Assembly (NCBI RefSeq): GCF_024529955.1
Contig: NZ_AP024854.1
Coordinates: 2,480,001-2,544,000 of the forward strand
DNA length: 64,000 bases
Source: Photobacterium toruni
GTDB taxonomy: Bacteria; Pseudomonadota; Gammaproteobacteria; Enterobacterales; Vibrionaceae
Direction: 5' to 3'
Shown: positions 47,391-58,100 of the stretch, in pieces
Position numbering within the stretch: the stretch's first letter is position 1
Layout: each line of letters starts with the position of its first letter
Translations under genes and position numbers: made by a program
The notes under the pieces: model-generated
Databases searched by the model: none
The model's input: only the letters and a program-made list of their open reading frames with translations
Told to the model about the DNA's origin: nothing

Positions 47391-48698
47391 ATGAATGGAA
47401 GCTCATCACCTCATATGCCAAGAATAAATAAAATACTGATCGGGATAATCAGTAGTGCGCTTATTGCCCTTATTATAGCGCCTGATATTTATGCCGAGCC
47501 GCCAGCCCAAACAGATGTCACCTACCAATTAGGCCAATCTTATCCGCTCGAATTGCCGCCATCATCAATCACTGAAACGACACCACTCACAAAATCCTCG
47601 TTAGTGTGGAAAACGTACACAATCAAAAATGGTGAAAGCTTAGCAGTGGCATTTGATCAAATAGGCTTAGACAATGGGCTATTACATCAAATAATGGCAA
47701 CCAGTAATAAAACTAAAAAACTAATCTCACTCCGTCCTGGTGATCATTTAAATTTTGGGTTTGACGCCTCAGGTAAATTAATGGAATTACACCAACCATT
47801 AACGCCTCTTGAAACCTTAGTGGTAAAACGTAATCACAATAGCTTTACCGCGACGATGACTAAACAGCAGATAGAAACCCAAACCAACTATGCACAAGCA
47901 ACGATTGAATCTAGTTTTTGGAATGCCGCAGATAAAGCAGGATTAACCGCGACTCAAATTATGGAAATAGCAGTGCTATTTGGTTGGGATATCGATTTTG
48001 CACTTGATATTCGAGCAGGAGATAAATTTGAGGTGCTATTTGAGCAACATTATCTTAATGGTCATCCGATTGACCATGGCAATATTCTTACTGCTACATT
48101 TACCAACATGGGACAAACTTTTACCGCAATACGTCACCAAGATGGTAAATATTATGATAAAAATGGTCAGGCTATGCGTAAAGCCTTTTTACGCTCACCC
48201 ATTAACTTCCGTTATGTCAGTTCAAACTTTAACCCTCGCCGTTTACACCCTGTCACTAAGCAAGTAAAAGCACACCGAGGTACTGATTATGTGGCTCCCG
48301 TCGGCACACCGATTTGGGCTGCTGGCGATGGTGTGGTTATGGAATCAAGCTATAATAAATTTAACGGCAACTATGTCTTTATTCGCCATAATGGTAATTA
48401 CGTTACTAAGTATTTACACATGACGAAACGGATGGTTAAAAGTGGTCAACGTATAAAACAAGGACAAACCATTGGAACGCTAGGTGGAACAGGACGAGTG
48501 ACGGGACCACATCTGCATTATGAATTTTTAGTCAATGGTAAACATAAAAACCCACGTACAGTCGATTTACCTCAAGCCCATTCACTTTCAGGTGTAACGC
48601 AAACGGTATTTAAACAACAAGCAAATAGCAAACTAGGGCAGGTAAAAAGCTACCGTCACTTATTAGCTAAAAATGACATTTTATTACCACAAAGTTAA
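47391..48698 (+). CDS. M23-family murein DD-endopeptidase (MepM/ShyA-like)
   Basis: Cleaves D-Ala-mDAP crosslinks to allow cell-wall growth. The 435-residue protein has an N-terminal signal anchor (about residues 13-35), an OapA/LysM-like region (about 70-130), a second beta domain and the LytM/M23 catalytic domain. Zinc ligands are His295 and Asp299 in HRGTDY and His376 in HLHYE, with His374 catalytic. No degenerate residues were seen, so it should be active. ATG 47391 has no clear ribosome site; ATG 47415 would shorten the anchor by 8 residues. Followed by a strong terminator. Confidence 0.9.
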   Translation: MNGSSSPHMPRINKILIGIISSALIALIIAPDIYAEPPAQTDVTYQLGQSYPLELPPSSITETTPLTKSSLVWKTYTIKNGESLAVAFDQIGLDNGLLHQIMATSNKTKKLISLRPGDHLNFGFDASGKLMELHQPLTPLETLVVKRNHNSFTATMTKQQIETQTNYAQATIESSFWNAADKAGLTATQIMEIAVLFGWDIDFALDIRAGDKFEVLFEQHYLNGHPIDHGNILTATFTNMGQTFTAIRHQDGKYYDKNGQAMRKAFLRSPINFRYVSSNFNPRRLHPVTKQVKAHRGTDYVAPVGTPIWAAGDGVVMESSYNKFNGNYVFIRHNGNYVTKYLHMTKRMVKSGQRIKQGQTIGTLGGTGRVTGPHLHYEFLVNGKHKNPRTVDLPQAHSLSGVTQTVFKQQANSKLGQVKSYRHLLAKNDILLPQS

Positions 48699-48724
48699 TT
48701 TCAAACCGTTATAACTGTTTGAAA

Positions 48725-48757
48725 TAAAAAAAGCCGTCAAAATAGACGGCTTTTTTA
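48725..48757. terminator. Bidirectional terminator between the endopeptidase gene and erpA
   Basis: AAAAAAGCCGTC pairs with GACGGCTTTTTT around a 6-nt loop, between convergent genes. Confidence 0.9.
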
Positions 48758-48784
48758 TTTTTATAGCACAAATATGTCACAGCA

Positions 48785-49126
48785 TTAAACGCTAAATGAC
48801 GCACCACAGCCACATGTTGTAGTCGCATTAGGGTTATTAACAAAGAAACGTGAACCTTCTAAGCCTTCAGTGTAATCTACAACACCACCAACTAAATACT
48901 GTAAGCTCATTGGATCAACAACTAATGTCACGCCATTGTTTTCAATGGTCATATCACCATCATTAACTTTTTCATCAAACGTAAAGCCATATTGAAACCC
49001 ACTACAACCACCACCTGTAATATATACACGTAGTTTTAATTCTGGATTTTCTTCTTCAGCGATAAGCGTTTTCACTTTATTCGCAGCCACATCAGAAAAA
49101 GTCAGCGGCAAATTAACATCGCTCAT
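48785..49126 (-). CDS. erpA: Iron-sulfur cluster insertion protein ErpA
   Basis: An A-type carrier that delivers Fe-S clusters to enzymes, including those of isoprenoid synthesis. 113 residues from ATG 49126 ([18 protein letters not shown]), with GAGAGG upstream. The cluster ligands are Cys41 (GGGCSGF) and Cys105 and Cys107 ([11 protein letters not shown]). Length is one less than E. coli. Same strand as clcA, 62 nt downstream of it. Confidence 0.96.
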   Translation of the reverse strand: MSDVNLPLTFSDVAANKVKTLIAEEENPELKLRVYITGGGCSGFQYGFTFDEKVNDGDMTIENNGVTLVVDPMSLQYLVGGVVDYTEGLEGSRFFVNNPNATTTCGCGASFSV

Positions 49127-49187
49127 TACAAAACCTCTCAAACACTTCCATTAATTAAAGGGATTATCTAATACCTGACTATTGTGT

Positions 49188-50603
49188 TCAAGTATTAGCC
49201 GTCTCAACCGGAGCATCATGGGGTGAATCGTGACCTAATTTCTCTTTTTTAATCGTACGATGAAGCAATTGAGAGTAAATCGGCTGACCACCTAACATTT
49301 GAGCCATCATGGTTGCACCCAATGTTGTTACAACTAATGGTAAAATAAGGTGATAGTTATTGGTCATTTCAATGACTAATAGAATACCGGTAATAGGTGC
49401 GCGTACAGTTGCTGCAAATAATGCCCCCATTCCTGCAATAGCGAATAAACCCGGAGCAATGCCTAAATGAGGATAAATATCGAGTGCTACCGTACCAAAA
49501 AATGTACCAAATAGCGTACCTAATGCCAACATCGGCGCAAAAATACCACCAGGAGCACCGGATCCAAAACATAATAATGTTGTTACAACACGAGCAAAGA
49601 ACAACAGCAGAAGCATGTTTAAGCTATAGTCGCCATTAGTTGCCGGTGGAATAAGGAACACACCACCGCCAGTTAGCTCAGGGAAGTAAAGTAATAATAA
49701 ACCAAAACACCCCCCTAATAATCCACCAGTAATTAAATAACGAGTACGATTATTATGGTGAATATTAACAAACCAATCTAATGTAAAAATAATTAAGCGA
49801 TTAAAAAGAACCCCGAAGCCACCAAAGAGTAATCCTAGCACTAAGAATAGCCATAAAGACGTTAGCGCAGGAGCATCATATTGCGGCATGGTAATAACCG
49901 CACTTTGACCAGATATAAATCGAAATACAATCGTCGACATCATCGCTGAAATCATTACACATTTAACCGAAATTAAACTGTAACGAAATTGCGGACGCAT
50001 CTCTTCAATCACAAACATAATACCCGCCATTGGGGCATTAAATGCTGCCGCTAAACCACCAGCCGCACCAGCAGCCAATAATGAGTGACGACCTTCTTTA
50101 TCTTTTAAACGGAAAATATCTGAGATCATACGACCGATATTACCGCCCATTTGTACCGTTGGACCTTCACGGCCCAAGACCATACCTGAACCTAATGCAC
50201 CTAAGCCACCAAAGAACTTAACGGGAATAACACGCCACCAACGCACAGGACGCATCTCATCCATTGCGCCTTCAATTTCTGGAATACCAGAGCCTCCGGC
50301 TTCAGGAGCAAAGCGGCACACTAAAAAGTAACCAATAAAAGCGAGTATGCCACTAACAAGAAACGCCGCTAACCACAAAGGCAGTACGTTAGTAATCTCA
50401 TCACGTAACCAGACGGTACGCTGCTCACTAACCCACCGCACACCAATTTCAAATAGCGTACCAACCAAGCCAGCAAGAGTACCAACTAGCGCCGAAAGAA
50501 ATATAACAGAAGCAGGTGTTTTATCTTGGGTCAAGAAACGCCGAACCAAACCACTCGGTTGTAGATGGAAGGGCATATGAAGACCGCGCGATTTTTCAGT
50601 CAT
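49188..50603 (-). CDS. clcA: Chloride/proton exchange transporter ClcA
   Basis: Exchanges two chloride ions for one proton across the inner membrane and aids extreme acid resistance. The 471-residue protein has the CLC filter segments [26 protein letters not shown] and [16 protein letters not shown]. The gating glutamate is Glu146 in GREGP, and the internal proton glutamate lies in VIEEMRPQF near 201, so it is an exchanger rather than a channel. The start at ATG 50603 has only a weak ribosome site; MPFHLQ, ten codons on, is an alternative. Confidence 0.94.
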   Translation of the reverse strand: MTEKSRGLHMPFHLQPSGLVRRFLTQDKTPASVIFLSALVGTLAGLVGTLFEIGVRWVSEQRTVWLRDEITNVLPLWLAAFLVSGILAFIGYFLVCRFAPEAGGSGIPEIEGAMDEMRPVRWWRVIPVKFFGGLGALGSGMVLGREGPTVQMGGNIGRMISDIFRLKDKEGRHSLLAAGAAGGLAAAFNAPMAGIMFVIEEMRPQFRYSLISVKCVMISAMMSTIVFRFISGQSAVITMPQYDAPALTSLWLFLVLGLLFGGFGVLFNRLIIFTLDWFVNIHHNNRTRYLITGGLLGGCFGLLLLYFPELTGGGVFLIPPATNGDYSLNMLLLLFFARVVTTLLCFGSGAPGGIFAPMLALGTLFGTFFGTVALDIYPHLGIAPGLFAIAGMGALFAATVRAPITGILLVIEMTNNYHLILPLVVTTLGATMMAQMLGGQPIYSQLLHRTIKKEKLGHDSPHDAPVETANT

Positions 50604-50921
50604 TAGAGAGCCGTATTATATAAGATAACGCCATTACAGCGAGAATATGAAGATAGAATCAGTTCTATAGCCTAATTCAATGTGGTTATGATTTACACTG
50701 CTAATGTTGAAAAATAGCTTTGCAACTGTGACTTGTTTCTCAAAATTAGAGTATCTACTTTTAGATTAGCATTCATTTTAAACAGTAAAATGACTCTATC
50801 TTCAGCACCACTTTAGGTACAATAAGGCAGTTTCATTCTCCACACTTCCCTACCTATAATGAATTAGGATCGAATTTTTTGTGGATTGAATCATCGCCTT
50901 ACTTTTTTTATAGGATTTAAC
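50604..50921. other. Divergent clcA/hemL intergenic region
   Basis: AT-rich, 318 nt. It must hold promoters for both genes, but I found no convincing operator, hairpin or reading frame. Confidence 0.4.
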
Positions 50922-52226
50922 ATGAGCAAAACGAACAAGTCAGCTGATTTATTTGCCAAAGCACAACAAAAAATCCCGGGGGGTGTTAACTCACCAGTAA
51001 GAGCTTTTGCTGGCGTTGGTGGCACACCATTATTTATTGATCGCGCTGATGGCGCTTATATTTTTGATGCTGATGGTAATGCATATATTGATTACGTTGG
51101 TTCATGGGGTCCAATGATACTGGGCCACAATCATGCTGCAATTCGTGATGCTGTTATTGATGCTGCACAACAAGGCTTAAGCTTTGGCGCACCAACAGCA
51201 ATGGAAATCACTATGGCTGAATTAGTATCAGAGCTTGTGCCATCAATGGAAATGGTTCGTATGGTAAGTTCAGGTACAGAAGCTACCATGAGTGCTATAC
51301 GTCTTGCTCGAGGCTTTACTGGTCGTGATAAGATTCTTAAATTTGAAGGATGCTACCACGGTCATGCTGACTGCCTATTAGTAAAAGCAGGATCTGGTGC
51401 CTTAACACTTGGCCAGCCAAGCTCTCCTGGTGTTCCCGCTGATTTTGCTAAACATACTTTAACTGCAACTTATAACGATCTTGATTCAGTTCGTGAAGCA
51501 TTTATGGCTCAACCAGATCAAATCGCTTGTATTATCGTTGAGCCTGTTGCCGGAAATATGAATTGCATTCCACCTGTACCAGGATTCCTTCAAGGCCTAC
51601 GTGAAATTTGTGATGAATTTGGTGCATTATTAATTTTAGATGAAGTTATGACAGGCTTCCGTGTCGCGCAAGGCGGTGCTCAAGCATATTATAATGTTAA
51701 ACCTGATATCACTACATTAGGAAAAATCATTGGTGGTGGTATGCCTGTCGGTGCTTTTGGTGGTCGTCGTGATGTAATGGAATTTGTTGCACCAACAGGT
51801 CCAGTATATCAAGCAGGTACGCTATCAGGTAACCCTGTGGCAATGGCTGCAGGCCATGCTTGCTTAACGGTATTAACAGAAGAAGGTAATGAAAAACGCT
51901 TAGCAAATACCACTAAACGTTTAGCAAACGGCTTTAAAGCACTTGCTGACAAACATGGCATACCTTTAGCGGTAAACCAAGTTGGCGCAATGTTTGGTTT
52001 CTTCTTTATCGATCAAGATAGCGTTACTTGCTATGAAGATGTGACTAAGTGTGATGTTGAGCGCTTCAAACGTTTCTTTAATCTAATGCTTGATAAAGGG
52101 GTTTACCTTGCACCTTCAGCCTATGAAGCGTGTTTTACCTCTCTTGCACATAACGAAAAAGAAATTGATGCCACATTAGAAGCGGCAGATTTTGCCTTTG
52201 CAACACTGGCGGAAGAAGCAAAATAG
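50922..52226 (+). CDS. hemL: Glutamate-1-semialdehyde 2,1-aminomutase
   Basis: A PLP enzyme that converts glutamate-1-semialdehyde to 5-aminolevulinate, the committed precursor of haem. I chose ATG 50922 ([16 protein letters not shown]), with AGGA 8 nt upstream, giving 434 residues; the frame opens earlier at 50886 without family sense. Motifs: [12 protein letters not shown] at the N-terminus, [25 protein letters not shown], and the PLP lysine 268 in [12 protein letters not shown]. Monocistronic with a terminator about 65 nt downstream. Confidence 0.97.
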   Translation: MSKTNKSADLFAKAQQKIPGGVNSPVRAFAGVGGTPLFIDRADGAYIFDADGNAYIDYVGSWGPMILGHNHAAIRDAVIDAAQQGLSFGAPTAMEITMAELVSELVPSMEMVRMVSSGTEATMSAIRLARGFTGRDKILKFEGCYHGHADCLLVKAGSGALTLGQPSSPGVPADFAKHTLTATYNDLDSVREAFMAQPDQIACIIVEPVAGNMNCIPPVPGFLQGLREICDEFGALLILDEVMTGFRVAQGGAQAYYNVKPDITTLGKIIGGGMPVGAFGGRRDVMEFVAPTGPVYQAGTLSGNPVAMAAGHACLTVLTEEGNEKRLANTTKRLANGFKALADKHGIPLAVNQVGAMFGFFFIDQDSVTCYEDVTKCDVERFKRFFNLMLDKGVYLAPSAYEACFTSLAHNEKEIDATLEAADFAFATLAEEAK

Positions 52227-52289
52227 CACCATTTAAAATAAATACTACAATGTTATTAAAAACATTATTTTATTAATGCTATCATAAAA

Positions 52290-52317
52290 CAAAGGTCACT
52301 TATTGTGGCCTTTTTTT
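52290..52317 (+). terminator. Intrinsic terminator after hemL
   Basis: AAAGGTCAC pairs with GTGGCCTTT (one G-T) around TTATT, followed by a T-run. Confidence 0.82.
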
Positions 52318-52382
52318 ACGGCGAGTGTTTACCATCACGTCGGTCATATACAACCAATAAGTGATGAATAATATTGGTTAAT

Positions 52383-52490
52383 TTACTGCCAAAAATAAAC
52401 GGCAAGTCCAATAACAAGTACTACAACAATGAGTACTAACGATGGCTTCCATTTTTTTTTGTCATCACACCCACAATTACAACATCCCAT
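52383..52490 (-). CDS. 35-residue Cys-rich single-pass membrane protein
   Basis: A short gene easily missed. From ATG 52490 it encodes MGCCNCGCDDKKKWK, then a hydrophobic helix (SLVLIVVVLVIGLAVYFW), and ends in Q before TAA at 52385-52383. GAGGAG stands 7 nt before the start, one of the best ribosome sites in the window. Four cysteines (CCxCxC) followed by Lys residues predict a cytoplasmic metal- or cluster-binding head anchored by one helix, by the positive-inside rule. A near-consensus Fur box lies 48 bp upstream of the start, and hemL is downstream on the other strand. No family assigned; the function is inferred only. Confidence 0.62.
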   Translation of the reverse strand: MGCCNCGCDDKKKWKPSLVLIVVVLVIGLAVYFWQ

Positions 52491-52538
52491 AAGTTATCTC
52501 CTCGATAAAGACTATAATCATCAAACAACAGCAATGAT

Positions 52539-52557
52539 TATAATGATAATCTTTATC
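52539..52557. promoter_or_regulatory. Predicted Fur box between the small membrane protein and the permease gene
   Basis: The sequence at 52539-52557 matches the 19-bp Fur consensus GATAATGATAATCATTATC at 17 positions (differences at positions 1 and 14). It lies 48 bp before the minus-strand small gene and 51 bp before the plus-strand permease start, so it could control either or both by iron. Confidence 0.7.
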
Positions 52558-52608
52558 AGTTACAGTGAGAATAACTTTTATCGATGGATTTAAAAAAGGA
52601 TAAATACC

Positions 52609-53694
52609 GTGTCTCAACCCTTTAAGGTAGAACCACGTCATTGGATGCTGATAGTGGCACTATTTGTCGCTTCTTACGCAAGTTATAAATTAATCGAACC
52701 CTATCTTGGTCCGATTGTATTAGCGTTTATCATCTCTTTGTTATTTACGCCATTGCACAAGCGCTTACTTGCTAAAATGCCAACGCGTGAAAATACAGCT
52801 GCAATGCTGTCATGTTTTATAATGACAGTCATTATTGTTATTCCTCTGTTAGTGGTGTTTTCATCCATCGTTCACCAAGGCACGACAGTATCAAAAGAAA
52901 GCTATACCTGGTTAACAACTGGCGGGCCAAAAGAACTGTTTTCCCACCCTTTTGCTCAAAAAGCACTGGCCTTAATTGATAAATATTCGCCATTCCATGA
53001 TTTTGATCCGCAGGTAATTATTCAAAAAATAGCGACAACCGCCTCTCAAGTTGGCTCTCAAGCACTGAATATCAGCGCCAAAATATTAGGTGATGCAACA
53101 AATTTACTCGTTAATTTTATGATGATGTTGTTCGTATTATTTTTCTTATTACGTGATAACGATAAAATGATCTCTGCCATTCGCCACGTTATTCCATTAT
53201 CTCGTAGTCAAGAAGACGCAATCATGGAAGAGGTTGAACAAGTTGCACGATCTGCGGTACTCGGTTCTTTCTTAACCGCTCTTGCACAAGGACTTGCCGG
53301 TGGTTTTGCAATGTGGCTATGTGGATTCCAAGGTTTATTTTGGGGCTCAATGATGGCCTTTGCCTCATTAATTCCTGTTGTTGGTACCGCTTTAATTTGG
53401 ATTCCAGCATCTCTGTATTTACTCTTGATTGGCGACTGGCAATGGGCTCTCTTTCTTGCAAGTTGGGGAGTTCTTGTTGTGGGATCTATCGATAACATCG
53501 TTCGCCCACTATTAATGCAAGGCAGTTCAAGTATGAATACCTTATTGATTTTCTTTTCAATTATTGGTGGTATTCAATTGTTTGGTTTAATCGGCATGAT
53601 TTATGGACCCATTATTTTTGGGGTGACACTAGTGCTATTTAAAATGTATGAAGTTGAATTTCAATCCTTCCTTAAACAACAAGATAACAATTAA
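52609..53694 (+). CDS. AI-2E family transporter (YdiK/PerM-like permease)
   Basis: A 361-residue membrane protein. The AI-2E exporter superfamily includes E. coli TqsA, PerM and YdiK. About 8 hydrophobic spans: two near the N-terminus (12-50), one near 65-85, then a soluble segment, and a cluster in the second half, including the family motif region SLIPVVGTALIWIPASLYLL and the end GLIGMIYGPIIFGVTLVLF. The start is GTG 52609 behind AAAGGATAA. Substrate unknown; the adjacent Fur box hints at iron-linked regulation. Confidence 0.85.
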   Translation: MSQPFKVEPRHWMLIVALFVASYASYKLIEPYLGPIVLAFIISLLFTPLHKRLLAKMPTRENTAAMLSCFIMTVIIVIPLLVVFSSIVHQGTTVSKESYTWLTTGGPKELFSHPFAQKALALIDKYSPFHDFDPQVIIQKIATTASQVGSQALNISAKILGDATNLLVNFMMMLFVLFFLLRDNDKMISAIRHVIPLSRSQEDAIMEEVEQVARSAVLGSFLTALAQGLAGGFAMWLCGFQGLFWGSMMAFASLIPVVGTALIWIPASLYLLLIGDWQWALFLASWGVLVVGSIDNIVRPLLMQGSSSMNTLLIFFSIIGGIQLFGLIGMIYGPIIFGVTLVLFKMYEVEFQSFLKQQDNN

Positions 53695-53850
53695 TACTAA
53701 GTTATCACTGTCTAGCCAGCCGTTATTATTAACAACAATAACGGCGGCTCATGATTATACTTATTCTCTCTAGCTGCGCCTTTCCATCTGTCACTATTTA
53801 TGGAACAATCCGCGCTCTTGAACCATGATGTCTATTTTGAGGCCAGTTAA

Positions 53851-54870
53851 ATGTCTTACTCTGCTGCGAGCCAAGTGGTTGCTCGTCAATCTGAATTTTT
53901 TGAAAACCGCAAAGTCCTTATTGCTGGTGAATTAAATGATACCTTTGCCTCAGAATTGCTCACCACAGCACAATCGGTAACAGTATTCACGACCAATTAT
54001 GGTTACTTAGGCAATATTGAACACCATCAAGCAATCGACTGCCATTTTGGTGCCGAACTTAACGCCGATCTCGATATTGATATGATCCTGCTTTATTGGC
54101 CAAAAGCAAAAGCTGAAGCTGATTATTTACTATCAATGCTACTGAGTAAATTTGCAGCTGGCGTTGAAATTTGTATTGTCGGTGAAAACCGTTGTGGCGT
54201 CAGAAGTGCAGAAAAAATGTTTGCACAATATGGTCCATTAACTAAATATGACTCAGCCCGTCGTTGTAGTTTTTACTGGGGACGTTGTGACAACCCAGCT
54301 CCAACGTTTGACATCAATAAATGGTTCCGCAGCTACCCAATTAATATTGCAGGTGTTAGCCTTACCGTCCGCTCTTTACCCGGTGTCTTTAGCCACGGTG
54401 AATTTGATAAAGGTTCAGAACTTTTACTCAATAACTTACCGGCTCTTAACGGTAAAGTTCTCGATTTTGGTTGTGGTGCAGGTGTTATTGGCGCAGTAAT
54501 GAAAGCCAAGTACCCTCAAATTGACTTAGATCTGTGTGATATCAGCGCACTCGCAATTGAATCAGCAAAAGAAACATTTAAAGTTAATCAGCTCACTGCC
54601 AACTTTATCGCTACCGATGTCTATAAAAACATTGATGGTCCTTACCAATATTTAATCAGTAATCCCCCCTTTCACGCTGGCCTTAAAACATTTTATGCCG
54701 CGACTGAAACCTTTATTAATCAAGCACCGAATTATTTAAATAGTAATGGTGAATTAGTCATTGTGGCTAACTGTTTTCTACAATATCCACCATTGATTGA
54801 AGCTAGCCTTGGTCAGTGTGAGATCAGTTCGCATACCAATAAATTCAATGTCTACACTGCCAAAAAATAA
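53851..54870 (+). CDS. rsmC: 16S rRNA guanine-1207 N2-methyltransferase RsmC
   Basis: Methylates N2 of G1207 in 16S rRNA on the 30S subunit. 339 residues in two homologous halves. The N-terminal half is a degenerate methyltransferase domain; the C-terminal half is catalytic, with the SAM motif VLDFGCGAGVIGAVM near 207-221 and NPPFHAG near 271. It starts at ATG 53851 after GAGGCCAG. Monocistronic, with a terminator. Confidence 0.95.
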   Translation: MSYSAASQVVARQSEFFENRKVLIAGELNDTFASELLTTAQSVTVFTTNYGYLGNIEHHQAIDCHFGAELNADLDIDMILLYWPKAKAEADYLLSMLLSKFAAGVEICIVGENRCGVRSAEKMFAQYGPLTKYDSARRCSFYWGRCDNPAPTFDINKWFRSYPINIAGVSLTVRSLPGVFSHGEFDKGSELLLNNLPALNGKVLDFGCGAGVIGAVMKAKYPQIDLDLCDISALAIESAKETFKVNQLTANFIATDVYKNIDGPYQYLISNPPFHAGLKTFYAATETFINQAPNYLNSNGELVIVANCFLQYPPLIEASLGQCEISSHTNKFNVYTAKK

Positions 54871-54904
54871 CGAATAGCAGTCAATAATCAAAATTTTCAT
54901 TTTA

Positions 54905-54932
54905 TAAAGGGCAGTCAATACTGCCCTTTTTT
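54905..54932 (+). terminator. Intrinsic terminator after rsmC
   Basis: AAAGGGCAGT/ACTGCCCTTT with a CAAT loop and a T-run. Confidence 0.88.
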
Positions 54933-55139
54933 ATGACGTTAAATTTGTTAATTTTGCGTCTCTTGACACGATTCCCTTTCTAGTAACTTGATTCATAATA
55001 AAAATCCAGTATAAACACGATTACTCATCACATTAATATATTAACAATTAGGACAACCGTTAATATATTAATATCTATTTTAACGTGGCTATATTCATCG
55101 TTAAAACCATAAACACTAATATCTTATTCAGGCACCGGA

Positions 55140-58100
55140 ATGCAGAATACTAAACGTTTCAAACGTCTTCAGCACACACTTATGCTCGCATTTTTAGTTC
55201 TCAGTATCACTCCGCTGATATTGTCGGCACTCTATTTCCTTAATTCTCATACTAAAGATTTGGCAGAACAGAGCATCAACCACCTTGCTTCATTGCGTGA
55301 TAATAAACATAAACAATTACAGAGTTTCTTTACAGCTAAAGAATCAGAAGTGAAAAGTTTCGCGCGATCAGAGCTATCAAATAACAGTGGCGGAAGATTT
55401 TACGGTTTAGTTGGCGCATTCCATCAATTAGGTAATATTGATTCACAACTTGATGCTCAAGGTCGAGCTAATTATTTTAATTCAACCCTTACCACTAAAA
55501 GCAATCAAACAGCGAATAGTGGTTATCTTGGTCATGAGCGTTACCGATTAATGTTTAAACGGTATAACGCCGTTTATAATGAGTACCTAAAACGCTCTGA
55601 TTTCAAAGATATTATGCTCGTCGATATTTCTGGTGATGTTGTTTACTCAGTTAAAAATCATGGTCTTTTTGGGGTTAATCTATTAGCTAAAAACACCTCT
55701 CACATAGCTTTACAGAAAACCTTTGAGGCCATTAAAAAGAAAACGCAACAAAATCCCAATAATCCAGAACAAGTCCCTGTTGTGTTTACTGACTTTAGTA
55801 CCAATCAACACAATAATGATACAACAGCATGGTTTGCCGCACCGATTATTCAACAAGGCTACCTACATAGTTATGTCTTTATGGAACTAAGTAACCAAAA
55901 GATCACCGAACTAATCCAAGACAATACTAAGCATATTCAAACCCTATTAGTCGGTAGTGATCATAAATTACGTTTTGAAACGCAAACTACATTGCCAATA
56001 CAATTACAAAGCCAAAGTATCAATCAAGCCCTTGCTGGTAAATCCGGCATTGGTAGCTTTATTAACTATGACAATATTCCAGTATTAGGCGCATTTTCAC
56101 CGCTAAATATATTAAATCACCACTGGGCATTGGTGGTTGAACTTCCAGAAAAAGAAGCCTTTGCGCGTATCTTTGAGTTAGAAAAAATCTTTGTTGCGGC
56201 CATGGTTTCCGCCATTATTTTAGTGATCATTACTTCACATTGGCTCTCAAATTCTATTACAGCACCATTATTACGCTTAACTTGGGCCGCAGAAAAAGCC
56301 TCTGGTGGTGATTTAGAGCAAAAAATTGATGGCACCGAACGCCCCGATGAAATTGGACGGCTAGCGATCAGCTTTGCCCGTATGCAACGCTCAATTCGTG
56401 AGAAAATTGGTCTTATTCGGCAACAAAATAAAGAGTTAGAGCATAACCTAACGATTATTCGTCAACAAAATAATGAACTGCAAACTGCAGATAAAATGAA
56501 AGATGAATTTCTAGCCACAACATCACACGAATTGCGTACTCCATTGCATGGTATGGTGGGAATTGCAGAGTCTTTATTAGCGGGAGCTAATGGTGCATTA
56601 CATCAATCACAACGACGCCAATTAGAAATGATCATCAATAGTGGTCAACGTTTAACTACACTCGTTGATGATCTGCTTGATTACCACAAAATGCGTTATG
56701 GCGATCTTGATATTAACCATCAAGCGGTTGATATATCAGTAGCTATTCGCTTGGTTCTAGAATTATCAAGTCATTTGTTAGGTAATAAACCAATTCGAAT
56801 TATTAATCAAATTCCAACGGATCTCCCTCTCGTTGATGCCGATGAACAACGCCTAGAACAAGTGCTTTATAACTTGGTTGGTAATGCAATTAAATATACC
56901 TCTGAAGGTAAAATCATCTTATCGGCAACGGTATTAGAGCACCAATTACGTATTCAAGTTGTTGATACTGGACAAGGTATTCCTAGCGAACAATTGGAGC
57001 ATATTTTTGAGCCACTTATTCAAGCTAATACGGGATCAGCAAATTACCGTCAAGGCGCAGGACTTGGGTTATCAATTAGTCGTCAATTGATTGAACTTAT
57101 GGGCGGGCGATTATATGTGAGTAGCCAACAAATGATTGGTACCACCTTTAGTTTTACCCTTAATTTAGCCAATGCAAATCAAATCGCAGCCATGGCAGCA
57201 AACCCTAATAATAATCACTTTAAAGCACCATTATTAAATGCGGCAAATTATGATGCGTCTGATTTACCTGAAAATCCAGATGGTGAATTATTACTGATTG
57301 TTGATGATGAGCCTGTCAATTTACAAATATTAACCAATTTCTTACGTCTTGCAGGATATCGTGTTCAAACCGCAGAAAGCGGCCCTCAAGCATTAACTTT
57401 GATTGCTAAACAACAGCCAGATTTAGTACTGCTTGATATTATGATGCCTGAAATGAGTGGCTATGAAGTCTGTAATAAATTACGACAAACACATTCAATG
57501 TTGGAATTACCAATCATCATGTTATCAGCACTGGGGCAAGTACAAGATCGCTTAAAAGGATTTGAATGTGGCGCCAATGACTATTTAACCAAACCGTTTA
57601 ATAAAGAAGAGTTAATGGCGCGTATTCGCGCCTATCTTCAAGCAGGTAAAACTGAAATTGAACGCAAAAAAAACCACGCGTTAGAACAAGAAATTCATCG
57701 TCGTGAACAAGTTGAAATCGGTCTTTTAGAAACTCAAAGTCGTTTACTAGGATTATTAGATTCAACCAGTGAGGCTATTATTTGTGTGCAGCAGGAAGGT
57801 CGCATTCGGTACGCTAATAGCGCCGCTGGCAAACTGTTTAAACGCGCACCTGAATTATTAGAACGTTATACCATTGATGATATTTTAGTCACACCATTAC
57901 CAATCGCAATCACTGATAATCATCATTTTAATGGTTATCTAAATTATTATATTGGTGAGCAACAGCAACAATTAATGACCGATATCATCAATTTACCTAT
58001 AGAGTCCGGACTCAAACAAATGTTTGTTTTTGATAGCCAAGGACCATCAGCTGATCACCGTATTCATCTACTTGAAAGTGCGATTGATGTGTTATCTGAA

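Noticed and set aside
47980-48267. 95-codon plus-strand frame inside the endopeptidase gene
   Set aside because: Frame shadow of a well-supported M23 gene.
53208-53498. 96-codon minus-strand frame inside the AI-2E permease gene
   Set aside because: Antisense shadow of a conserved membrane-protein gene, Ser/Pro/Ala-rich composition typical of such shadows.
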